This document shows positions 57,973-64,000 of a stretch of 64,000 nucleotides of DNA, one piece after another. Numbering within the stretch: the stretch's first letter is position 1; every line of letters begins with the position of its first letter. The DNA lies in the IMG/VR virus record IMGVR_UViG_3300044811_000031, positions 1 to 64,000 of that record, one strand, 5' to 3'. The notes below the pieces were generated by a model. The model ran no database searches, was not told where the DNA came from, and saw only the letters and a list, made by a program, of their open reading frames with translations. Source of the stretch: a virus. The position numbers and the translations under genes are program-made.

Positions 57973-58203
57973 CTAGTTGAACTGGGATATGGCGTGCTGC
58001 TGGTCGATGTCCCAGTGGGACGCCGAAGCGGCGATCTCGCCCTCGGGGCAGAGATCCTGGATCAGGCCGGAGCCGAGAGCCATCACGTGGGAGCAGTGCT
58101 GGCAGTCGGACATGTGCTCGATCCACATGGTGTAGCTCGACCAGTACGGGAGCGACGCCAGCCGGTGTACGGCTGGCGCCACGAACTCGTTGGGGAGGTC
58201 CAT
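57973..58203 (-). CDS. small zinc-binding protein
   Basis: 76 residues, ATG at 58203 in an ATGA overlap. 'WIEHMSDCQHCSHVMALGSGLIQDLCPEGEIAASASHW' contains three Cys and several His. No family recognised. Confidence 0.6.
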   Translation of the reverse strand: MDLPNEFVAPAVHRLASLPYWSSYTMWIEHMSDCQHCSHVMALGSGLIQDLCPEGEIAASASHWDIDQQHAISQFN

Positions 58204-58601
58204 CACGCCACGGCCAGTACGGCGGCGGCGTGCATGCGGCGCTGGATGTCGGCCCACTCGTTCTGGGCGGCGGTGTCGGCCTCCGCCATGCGGGCGGCGG
58301 CGGCGCGGCTGGCGTCGCTGCGGGGCTCCGGAACGGTGAGCCGGAAGGCGTCGCCCAGGCCGTACGCGGTGACGCGGTCGAGCCGGAAGGTCCGGGTCTC
58401 CCCGGACTGCCGGTCCATCGCCCGGACGTAGCGGTCGCCCTCTGCGTTGCGGGTGATGGCGTACGGCTCGATGGTGCGGACGGTGCCGGAGCTGTTGGCC
58501 CGGGTGTAGACGATGGCCAGCGAGCGGTGCTCGCGCATCGCTCGGGTGACCGTCCGGTACAGGCTGTGCAGACGGACGTTGGTGCAGAGCTGAACTCGCA
58601 T
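58203..58601 (-). CDS. WYL-like domain protein
   Basis: 132 residues, ATG at 58601 after GGAGAAAG. 'SLAIVYTRANSSGTVRTIEPYAITRNAEGDRYVRAMDRQSGETRTFRLDRVTA' matches the WYL ligand-sensing domain without an HTH. WYL proteins bind nucleic acid or nucleotides and control defence and repair genes. Alone in a phage it could counter host regulators. The second half is a charged helix. Confidence 0.72.
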   Translation of the reverse strand: MRVQLCTNVRLHSLYRTVTRAMREHRSLAIVYTRANSSGTVRTIEPYAITRNAEGDRYVRAMDRQSGETRTFRLDRVTAYGLGDAFRLTVPEPRSDASRAAAARMAEADTAAQNEWADIQRRMHAAAVLAVA

Positions 58602-58640
58602 GATCTTTCTCCTGCTCTCCTGGTCCTGCTGGGGTGGTGC

Positions 58641-58655
58641 GATTTAAGTAAACCA
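58641..58655 (-). promoter_or_regulatory. AT-rich conserved box
   Basis: GATTTAAGTAAACCA, matching 52849-52863 at 14 of 15 bases. Upstream of the WYL-like gene. Confidence 0.55.
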
Positions 58656-58707
58656 TCAAGGGTCCGGCCGGGGACCAACCACGACGAAAATACCCGGCCG
58701 GACCTTG

Positions 58708-58788
58708 CTCACGGAGTGGGGCCCGAACCCACGTCTGCCCCCCGGGGTGCGGCCCCGGCGGCGCTCTGCCATGTTGAGCTATCCGTGA
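58708..58788 (-). tRNA. tRNA-like gene with elongated anticodon arm
   Basis: 81 bases. Acceptor TCACGGA/TCCGTGA, D-stem GCTC/GAGC and T-arm GTGGG-TTCGGGC-CCCAC are sound. The anticodon arm can extend to about ten pairs (one G-G mismatch) closing on CCGCA. With a 7-base loop the anticodon would be CGC (Ala) with C33. Function uncertain. Confidence 0.55.
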
Positions 58789-58790
58789 TC

Positions 58791-58814
58791 GGCTCCCCGG
58801 TACCCCGGGGAGCC
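58791..58814. terminator. GC-rich stem-loop between tRNA-like genes
   Basis: Perfect 10-base stem (58791-58800 with 58805-58814) and loop TACC. May end or process the tRNA transcript. Confidence 0.6.
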
Positions 58815-58913
58815 TTCGAGGCTTTCTTTGGGTTGCCCCTCAGACGGACCACCGGCCACGACACTCCGGGTGTCCCCGGCGCGACCGTCCTGGTACCTCT
58901 CCGTCCCTCATGT

Positions 58914-58983
58914 ACTCCCACCCGGTCATGATCCGGGACCTGCACCTTGAGAGGGTGCCGGGCATCCATTGCCACCATGGGAG
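58914..58983 (-). tRNA. tRNA-Glu (anticodon CTC)
   Basis: 70 bases. Acceptor CTCCCAT/GTGGGAG, anticodon stem GCACC/GGTGC with loop CTCTCAA (U33, CUC), T-stem CCCGG/CCGGG. The T-loop ATCATGA is atypical and the D-stem is short. Confidence 0.7.
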
Positions 58984-59008
58984 CTGGCCCGGCCGGAGCC
59001 GGGGTTGT
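58983..59008 (-). repeat. tRNA-flanking hairpin repeat, copy 2
   Basis: 26 bases identical to 54264-54289, again at the 5' edge of a tRNA gene. Confidence 0.8.
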
Positions 59009-59013
59009 ACGTG

Positions 59014-59508
59014 TCAGTGCCCGCACAGGGAGCGGTGCCCCTCGTCCATGCCGCAGTGATCACCATTCGAATCGTAGCCCGAGCACTGCCGGTGCGGATG
59101 GGCCAGCTGGCAGTCAGGCCCGAACTGGCAGGTGGTGTCGACCGAGGCTCGGGGGGTCATCGTCTGGGTACGCCGCAGCCAGTCGTGGGGGTCGACCAGC
59201 GTGCCCTCGACTTTCCGGGGGAGCGCGGCACCGAACCCGGCGCGCCGTCCCTCCTCCTCGGTCAGCCCATAGTCCGCACCCCGGTTGACGCTCTGGACCT
59301 GCTCCAGGGTCGCGGGCGGGGACACCGTGTGCCTGGCCAGGATGTCCCCGGCCGAGTACGTCTCGGCCTGCTCGTCCAGTGCGGCGAAGACGCCCGCGTT
59401 GTCGAGCGTGTTGATCAGCCAGGCGACCTTCCCGCTCATGCCCACCTGCCCCAGAGCCATGCCCCGGAGTTCGGCCAGGGCCTGGATCGTCTCGTCGCTG
59501 TAGTTCAT
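59014..59508 (-). CDS. hypothetical protein with C-terminal zinc site
   Basis: 164 residues, ATG at 59508 after GGAGAGATC. Helical start ('SDETIQALAELRGMALGQVG'), and a C-terminal Cys/His-rich part ('TTCQFGPDCQLAHPHRQCSGYDSNGDHCGMDEGHRSLCGH'). No family recognised. Confidence 0.6.
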   Translation of the reverse strand: MNYSDETIQALAELRGMALGQVGMSGKVAWLINTLDNAGVFAALDEQAETYSAGDILARHTVSPPATLEQVQSVNRGADYGLTEEEGRRAGFGAALPRKVEGTLVDPHDWLRRTQTMTPRASVDTTCQFGPDCQLAHPHRQCSGYDSNGDHCGMDEGHRSLCGH

Positions 59509-59530
59509 GATCTCTCCTCGATCGCTGGGA

Positions 59531-59728
59531 CTAGCTGACCTCTACGGTGTCCAGGGCGAGGCTGAGCACCTCGTCGTACGACGTTGCGTTGTGCGCGGCC
59601 GTGGTGAAATCCTCGGCAGCCTCGCGGTGACCGGCGCGCCGGAGGGCCTGGGCGACCTTGGCGATGATGCCGAAGACGTTGCCGTCCTGGCCGGTGAGCT
59701 GGACCTCGACGTCGGGGTAGTTGGGCAT
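59531..59728 (-). CDS. hypothetical protein
   Basis: 65 residues, ATG at 59728 after GGAGAGATC. 'EVQLTGQDGNVFGIIAKVAQALRRAGHREAAEDF' is a compact strand-helix pattern. Function unknown. Confidence 0.6.
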   Translation of the reverse strand: MPNYPDVEVQLTGQDGNVFGIIAKVAQALRRAGHREAAEDFTTAAHNATSYDEVLSLALDTVEVS

Positions 59729-59760
59729 GATCTCTCCTCGCTCGATCTTGTGGTGCTGAG

Positions 59761-59833
59761 TGGACCCGACAGGACTTGAACCTGCCACCCCCTGTGTGCG
59801 AAACAGGTGCTCTACCAGATGAGCTACGGGCCC
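59761..59833 (-). tRNA. tRNA-Ala (anticodon CGC)
   Basis: 73 bases. Acceptor GGGCCCG/CGGGTCC (one G-T), D-stem GCTC/GAGC, anticodon stem CCTGT/ACAGG with loop TTCGCAC, T-arm GCAGG-TTCAAGT-CCTGT. Complete cloverleaf. Confidence 0.9.
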
Positions 59834-59868
59834 GTGACGACCCCCGCAGACGGGGGCCGGTAGAAGGA

Positions 59869-59967
59869 TCAGCAGGGAGAGCCGCACTTGGTGCAGCGCC
59901 CCGCCCATTCGCCCGAGCTGCCCCGGGTGTGCTCGCCGCCCGCCGGGCAGCTACCGTAAACGATCAT
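59869..59967 (-). CDS. 32-residue zinc-knuckle peptide
   Basis: ATG at 59967 after GGAGAG. 'CPAGGEHTRGSSGEWAGRCTKCGSPC' has four cysteines in a ribbon-like spacing. Supported by RBS and motif. Confidence 0.55.
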   Translation of the reverse strand: MIVYGSCPAGGEHTRGSSGEWAGRCTKCGSPC

Positions 59968-60034
59968 CTATGCTCTCCTCTCCGTGGTGTCTGCACGTGC
60001 CCCCGGCCGGACGCCCTTTGGCAGCTCGGTCGGG

Positions 60035-60469
60035 TCAGTTGTCGGTCCCGTCGGACCCGGTCTTGCGGACCAGCTCCCAGCCGCGCTCGTAGGTGGCCTC
60101 TACGGACAGATCGACCTTGAGGACGTACCGCGTACCGGCCTGGCCGTGGAAGCCGCTCCTGATGCCGTCTCCGGCTTCCTCGGGGGTCTGGTACTGGGTG
60201 GGGTCGAAGCCCCGGGAGCCGTCGTCCGACACGACCCGGTCGTTCTCGGTCGAGACGATGTAGTGGGTGTCTGTGCGGTGGGAGCCGGTGCTCTGGCTAC
60301 GGTCCAGGTCGCGGTCCAGGTCGCGCATGTCGCGGACTCCCATGTCGTACGCCCGGACCAGGTAGGCGTCCAGGGCGGCACGCTCGCTGCCGAAGCCACC
60401 GAAGCCACCGGCGTGAATCGCCCGGAGGGCCTCGTCCTGGAGCTGCTGGAGCGGAGTGCGGTCAGTCAT
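60035..60469 (-). CDS. hypothetical protein
   Basis: 144 residues, ATG at 60469. Helical first half ('PLQQLQDEALRAIHAGGFGGFGSERAALDAYLVRAYDMG'), beta second half ('RYVLKVDLSVEATYERGWELV'). No family recognised. Confidence 0.6.
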   Translation of the reverse strand: MTDRTPLQQLQDEALRAIHAGGFGGFGSERAALDAYLVRAYDMGVRDMRDLDRDLDRSQSTGSHRTDTHYIVSTENDRVVSDDGSRGFDPTQYQTPEEAGDGIRSGFHGQAGTRYVLKVDLSVEATYERGWELVRKTGSDGTDN

Positions 60470-60475
60470 GATCGG

Positions 60476-60679
60476 TTACCTCCCCGCCGCATGGCGGATC
60501 ATCGCAGCGGCACGGGCTTTGGGGTGCTCGCGATTCAGGGCTGACGCCTTGACCACGATCATCGTCTCGGAGTTGATGAACCGGACGTTGATCATCCCGC
60601 CGTCCAGCACCTCATCGACCATGACCATCTCCGGTCCGTCGAAACGGTCCCACCAGACATACTCACCGTGTGCGAACAT
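60476..60679 (-). CDS. hypothetical protein
   Basis: 67 residues, ATG at 60679 after GAGCAGGAG. 'HGEYVWWDRFDGPEMVMVDEVLDGGMINVRFINSETMIVV' is a SH3-like beta barrel pattern. Function unknown. Confidence 0.6.
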   Translation of the reverse strand: MFAHGEYVWWDRFDGPEMVMVDEVLDGGMINVRFINSETMIVVKASALNREHPKARAAAMIRHAAGR

Positions 60680-60709
60680 CGTTTGCTCCTGCTCTGCTGT
60701 GAGGCTGAA

Positions 60710-60764
60710 TTGCCCCCGCCAACGGCCGGGCCCCGGGTAGGCGGACCGGCCGCTCGCAGCGAAC
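60710..60764 (-). repeat. intergenic hairpin repeat A
   Basis: Begins TTGCCCCCGCCAACGGCCGG and ends GGCCGCTCGCAGCGAAC. Copies B (61279-61329) and C (62547-62599) share both ends. Each lies directly 3' of a minus-strand gene's stop or 5' of the next, containing a GGCCGG/CCGGCC stem. Confidence 0.75.
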
Positions 60765-61250
60765 TCAGGCTTCATCGATCGCCTTCTTGACGGCTTCCTT
60801 GAGGTCGAAGCGGTGGGCCGCCTCCCACGCGTGGAGCGCCCGCCGGGCTTCCTGCTCGGCCTTGGCCAGCTGGACGTACTCGACCCGCTCTTCCTGGGCC
60901 AGGGGAGCGACCCGCAGGAGGTGCTCGGTGAGCTGGGTGCGGCTGCCGTCGGACCAGGTGACCAGAATGTTGCCGTTGGCCGCGTGGAAGCCAGTGGCCG
61001 TACCCGAACGGGCGTAGGGCTTGGCCGGGTAGCCGTAGCCACCGCCGGACACACCCAGCTCGGTGAAGGCCACCGCTACCTTGACGACGGCCTGCTTGGT
61101 CGCGGTGGCGATCTTGTCGATCAGCTTGGCCTTGGTCTCAGCCGAGAGGACGTTGCTCGCGACCTTCGCGCCCCAGTTGCCGAACTCGGTGACGTGGATG
61201 TCGACGGTCTGGCCGTTCTTCTCGACCTGCCCGGCCGGGTACTCGATCAT
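60765..61250 (-). CDS. hypothetical protein
   Basis: 161 residues, ATG at 61250 after AGGAGAAATC. 'VNVLSAETKAKL'-like region, 'ATATKQAVVKVAVAFTELGVSGGGYGYP' and a helical end ('EERVEYVQLAKAEQEARRALHAWEAAHRF'). No family recognised. Confidence 0.6.
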   Translation of the reverse strand: MIEYPAGQVEKNGQTVDIHVTEFGNWGAKVASNVLSAETKAKLIDKIATATKQAVVKVAVAFTELGVSGGGYGYPAKPYARSGTATGFHAANGNILVTWSDGSRTQLTEHLLRVAPLAQEERVEYVQLAKAEQEARRALHAWEAAHRFDLKEAVKKAIDEA

Positions 61251-61278
61251 GATTTCTCCTGTCTGGCTGTGAGCCCTG

Positions 61279-61329
61279 TTGCCCGCAGAACGGCCGGGCC
61301 CCCGTAGGGTACCGGCCGCTCGCCGTGCT
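61279..61329 (-). repeat. intergenic hairpin repeat B
   Basis: Shares TTGCCC, AACGGCCGGGCCC and ACCGGCCGCTCGC with copy A. Same stem. Confidence 0.72.
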
Positions 61330-61335
61330 AGGGGA

Positions 61336-62514
61336 TCACTTACCGGTCACGCCCACCAGGCCCACGGCCGCGAGCGCGTCGGCGTTCATGGCGTACGCCT
61401 TGTCCGCGTCGGCGACCGTCTGGCTGAACGACGTGATCGCGTTGAACAGCCCGCCGGTTGTGGTGTCGCCACCCTTGATGAAGTGCTCCAGGATGCCGTC
61501 CGTGTCCTCCTTGGAGAATGCGTCCCGCTTGACCAGAGCCTTGACCACGTCCTGCGGCTTGCCGGTGACGGGGCGGTCGGAGCCGGACTCGATGCGCTCG
61601 ATGACCCGCTCCATGTAGTCCGTGTCCAGGAACGTCTTGACCGCGTCCCGGGTCTGGAGGGTGATCAGCTCCAGGTTCTTGGCGGCGGTCTCCTCGCTGT
61701 AGCGGACGACGCCCTCCTCCTCCAGCCGGGAGCCGAGGTGGCGGCGGCTGACCGCGTCCTGGGTGATGGTCATGCCGTTGGTGCAGACCTCGATCTCCAG
61801 GCTCGGGGTGATGCTGAAGGCACCGCCGCCGGTCTCGGAGTTGGAAAGGACGAACCCGGCGAACACGGTCGGGTTGTCCGCGCCACGGTTACCGCTGAAG
61901 GGGCTGCGGTAGTCGCGGAGCAGCTTGGGCGCGAGCGCCTGGACCTCGGGGACGACCACCTTGACGTACATGCGGCGGTCGGTCAGGTCGGCCTGACGGA
62001 CGACGTGGGCGTCGAGCCCGGCGGACTTCATGCCGGACAGGGTCGCCATCAGGACGTCCCAGTTGTCGATCGTCTTGTAGCTGTCGGACAGCAGCGCCCG
62101 GGCGTAGCCGTTACCACCGTCCTGGCCCTTGAAGGTCCGGACGAGGAACTTGCGGGGGTCGGTCTCACGGACCAGCGTGCCGTCGTTCTTGGTGAAGCCG
62201 TGGAGCTGGCCGTTGATGTTGGAGTCGATCAGGTCGAGCTTGTTGGTGTCCCGCAGCTCCCGGACGTATGCCCGGGGGACGCGGAGCTTGGCGGCCACGC
62301 CCTCGTCGTACACGGGGGACGGCGCGTAGTGCGCGACCGGGGTGGTGACGCCGGTGTCGGTCACGGCGGCCTCTCCGGCGCCCCGGATGACGACGTTGCC
62401 CTGGTGCGACCACAGGTCGCGGGCGGGGACGATCAGGTCTTCCTTGCGGTCCCGCTGCTCGGTCAGCTCGGTGACGAGCCCCTGAAGCGAAGCGTTGCGA
62501 AGGTTGAGCTGCAT
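61336..62514 (-). CDS. DUF932-like phage/plasmid protein
   Basis: 392 residues, ATG at 62514 after AGGAGATCACC. 'VFAGFVLSNSETGGGAFSITPSLEIEVCTNGMTI' and 'RYSEETAAKNLELITLQTRDAVKTFLD' are typical of DUF932 proteins found on phages and plasmids, often in early regions. Biochemical role of the family is unknown; YubP-like proteins may bind DNA. It is the largest gene of the right arm. Confidence 0.8.
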   Translation of the reverse strand: MQLNLRNASLQGLVTELTEQRDRKEDLIVPARDLWSHQGNVVIRGAGEAAVTDTGVTTPVAHYAPSPVYDEGVAAKLRVPRAYVRELRDTNKLDLIDSNINGQLHGFTKNDGTLVRETDPRKFLVRTFKGQDGGNGYARALLSDSYKTIDNWDVLMATLSGMKSAGLDAHVVRQADLTDRRMYVKVVVPEVQALAPKLLRDYRSPFSGNRGADNPTVFAGFVLSNSETGGGAFSITPSLEIEVCTNGMTITQDAVSRRHLGSRLEEEGVVRYSEETAAKNLELITLQTRDAVKTFLDTDYMERVIERIESGSDRPVTGKPQDVVKALVKRDAFSKEDTDGILEHFIKGGDTTTGGLFNAITSFSQTVADADKAYAMNADALAAVGLVGVTGK

Positions 62515-62546
62515 GGTGATCTCCTGAGTGTGCAGTTGAGGCCCTG

Positions 62547-62599
62547 TTGCCCCCGCCAACGGCCGGACCCGTGAAGGCGCCCGGCCACTCGCAGCGAAC
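62547..62599 (-). repeat. intergenic hairpin repeat C
   Basis: Shares TTGCCCCCGCCAACGGCCGG and ACTCGCAGCGAAC with copy A. Lies between the 62604 and 61336 genes. Confidence 0.75.
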
Positions 62600-62603
62600 A
62601 GGA

Positions 62604-62834
62604 TCAGTTGGTGGCGTGGCCCCGGAGTTCCGAGAGGATCATGATGCACTCGGTCCGGGTCAGGCCCGAGGTGTCGTACTCGGGGTCGCCGTGCTCCTCC
62701 TTGAGCATCTCGTACAGCCTCGCCAACGACACCTTGTCGTACGACGCCTGCACCATCTCGAAGGCCTGGAAGGTGGTCTCGTACTGGCCGTGCCCGGCGA
62801 TCTCCGCCCGGATGGTTCCGTGTCGCTGGCTCAT
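62604..62834 (-). CDS. hypothetical protein
   Basis: 76 residues, ATG at 62834 in an ATGA overlap. Helical ('ETTFQAFEMVQASYDKVSLARLYEMLKEE', 'RTECIMILSELRG'). Function unknown. Confidence 0.6.
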   Translation of the reverse strand: MSQRHGTIRAEIAGHGQYETTFQAFEMVQASYDKVSLARLYEMLKEEHGDPEYDTSGLTRTECIMILSELRGHATN

Positions 62835-63148
62835 GATCGGCACTCCCTTGCAGCGTGCAGCGAGCGGAAGACGATGTTCATGTAGGCGTCGTACTCGTCC
62901 CGGCCGAAGCTGGCGTCGTACTTGGCGTGCATCTTGCAGAGGCCGCGTGCGACCTCCGCCACGCGGCAGGCGCCGTCGTTGGTGTCCGACCGGTCGTAGG
63001 CCGCGAGGATCATCTCGGCCTCTTCGGTGTACTTGTCCGCCAAGGTGACGCTCCGGGGGAGCTTGGCGATGCGGGCCATCAGCTCGGGCTGCGCGGAGTA
63101 CGCGCTGTCGTCGTAGGCGATGTCGTCGCCCCACTCGTTGTCGCTCAT
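62831..63148 (-). CDS. hypothetical protein, first gene of the right-arm operon
   Basis: 105 residues, ATG at 63148 after AGGAGAGATC. Acidic start then helices ('YTEEAEMILAAYDRSD', 'AEVARGLCKMHAKYDASFGRDEYDAYM'). No family recognised. Its promoter must lie in the non-coding region to its right. Confidence 0.6.
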   Translation of the reverse strand: MSDNEWGDDIAYDDSAYSAQPELMARIAKLPRSVTLADKYTEEAEMILAAYDRSDTNDGACRVAEVARGLCKMHAKYDASFGRDEYDAYMNIVFRSLHAARECRS

Positions 63149-63861
63149 GATCTCTCCTGGTGTCGCTGGGGTGGTCCGTGCGGGGCGCCGGGTTGCGACC
63201 CCGGCCGTCGTGGTGACCGGCCGGTCGATCCGGGGATCTCGTCCCCGGCGTCCCAGTGCGCGGTAAGGGTCTGACCCCCGACCGTGCCTGGCGGATTGTG
63301 GCTCCGCCGGGCCGTGTGGTGCTTGTGCCTGGCCGTGCTCGCCGGTCTGGCCGGTCGAGTCGTTCCGCAGGCGATCGTGCTCGTGTATAGGTGACGCTCT
63401 CGATGTCGCGGCTAAGTACCGTCCGGGGCGGTCCGTGAGGATCACCGCTGGGTGGCTCGCTCGATCGTTTCGTGCTGGCGCTCGATCCCTCGCGCTTACC
63501 CCGCCCGGATGTGTCCGACGTGATCAGTCAGTGCCGTATGTCCTCGGCTGATCACCGGCCGTCCCCGGGCAGCGTTTCCGCTGCTGGATCTTGCTTCCGT
63601 TTTCTTGGGGAGGGTCGGTGCCCTGTCGCCGGTCGCGCTTCCGCTTTTAGGCCCTCCCCGGTTCCCCGGGGGCTCTGCCTGGGACTTGCCGCTTGCCCCT
63701 GCCCTACAACCACAAATATACGGGCGGTAGTGAGTTATGTAAAGTCTCACTTAAGCCTCTGACCTGGGGCTTTCAAACTCGTAGGTAAAGTGTTGGTAAA
63801 GTGATCAAGGCTTCGGGGGCCCTCAACCCCCATACGAATGAGGCAAGTTCACTGACCTGGG
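63149..63861. other. right-end non-coding region
   Basis: No convincing gene. It holds GC hairpins (for example CCGGGGA/TCCCCGG near 63235), three GTAAAGT motifs (63739, 63785, 63796), two exact CTGACCTGGGG motifs (63759, 63852) and an overall AT-rich stretch 63700-63900, so it is likely a regulatory or replication region. Confidence 0.6.
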
Positions 63862-64000
63862 GTTATACGAAAACTATGCGAGGCCACCGGCCCGGAAGTT
63901 ACCGCGCCGTAGTGATCAAGCTCTGACCAGGGGAAATCCCTAGCAGAAAGAGCTGGCCCACTCGTACCGGGCCAGCTCCGAAAGGCTCTTAGACGGCAAC
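63862..64000 (+). repeat. dispersed non-coding element, copy 3 (cut by window end)
   Basis: Aligns with copy 2 from GTTATACG through GACCAGG, GCAGAA, CTGGCCC and CTCGTACC. The last 15 bases (TCTTAGACGGCA region) match copy 1 inverted. It contains a perfect GAGCTGGCCC/GGGCCAGCTC stem at 63950-63978. Confidence 0.8.

Noticed and set aside
59841-59856. CCCCCG/CGGGGG stem as terminator after tRNA-Ala
   Set aside because: Only six pairs, no T-run in either direction.
63181-63265. Possible tRNA (T-arm-like CCGGGTTGCGACCCCGG and a long stem)
   Set aside because: No acceptor stem partner and no standard anticodon loop; treated as hairpins only.

Overview
The window reads as a large piece of a tailed, siphovirus-like phage of a high-GC actinomycete, most likely Streptomyces. 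The evidence is the GC-rich coding sequence with G/C third positions and many GTG starts, a complete head-and-tail module with a 1043-residue tape measure, and actinobacterial signatures: a WhiB-like protein, an Rpf/NlpC/LysM wall hydrolase, and an LAXTG (class E sortase-type) surface protein. I see no integrase, excisionase partner or recognisable att site. A lytic lifestyle fits but is not proven.

Layout. 0-6.2 kb (+): a small HTH protein, a PD-(D/E)XK nuclease, a 1406-residue TOPRIM/helicase/family-A polymerase fusion, and small unknowns. 6.2-10.9 kb (+): a tightly overlapping DNA base hypermodification cassette (ParB-like protein, aGPT-type pyrophosphorylase, PLP enzyme, P-loop kinase, TET/JBP-type dioxygenase). 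11-19.4 kb (+): small terminase candidate, then an accessory block (LAXTG Excalibur protein, Rpf-like hydrolase, sugar epimerase/dehydratase, cupin), then large terminase and a set of small membrane and secreted proteins. 19.4-19.8 kb (-): one reversed coiled-coil membrane protein behind a strong bidirectional terminator. 19.9-49.8 kb (+): portal, MuF with fused ADP-ribosyltransferase (ART), a second ART, protease, capsid, connectors, tailspike, tail chaperones, tape measure, minor tail proteins, endolysin cassette and a glycosyltransferase. Two HNH endonuclease genes interrupt this run. 49.7-63.2 kb (-): about 30 small, mostly unrecognised genes, four clear tRNAs and two tRNA-like genes, plus HU-like, WYL, DUF932-like and WhiB-like proteins. 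63.2-64 kb: non-coding, rich in short repeats.

How it fits together. The left arm replicates DNA and probably rewrites it after synthesis. The predicted route is oxidation of a pyrimidine methyl group by the TET/JBP enzyme, activation by the kinase, amino-acid substitution by the pyrophosphorylase, and trimming by the PLP enzyme. This would protect DNA from host nucleases. The middle builds the particle, which may deliver ART and RNA-phosphoesterase-like domains. The right arm looks like the early host-takeover region.

The most interesting signals are the hypermodification cassette with an oxidative first step, a near-perfect inverted repeat inside the primase-polymerase linker, a ~200-bp non-coding element present three times, tandem ART genes in the head module, a phage surface protein apparently addressed to the host sortase, and two tRNA-like genes with non-standard anticodon arms.
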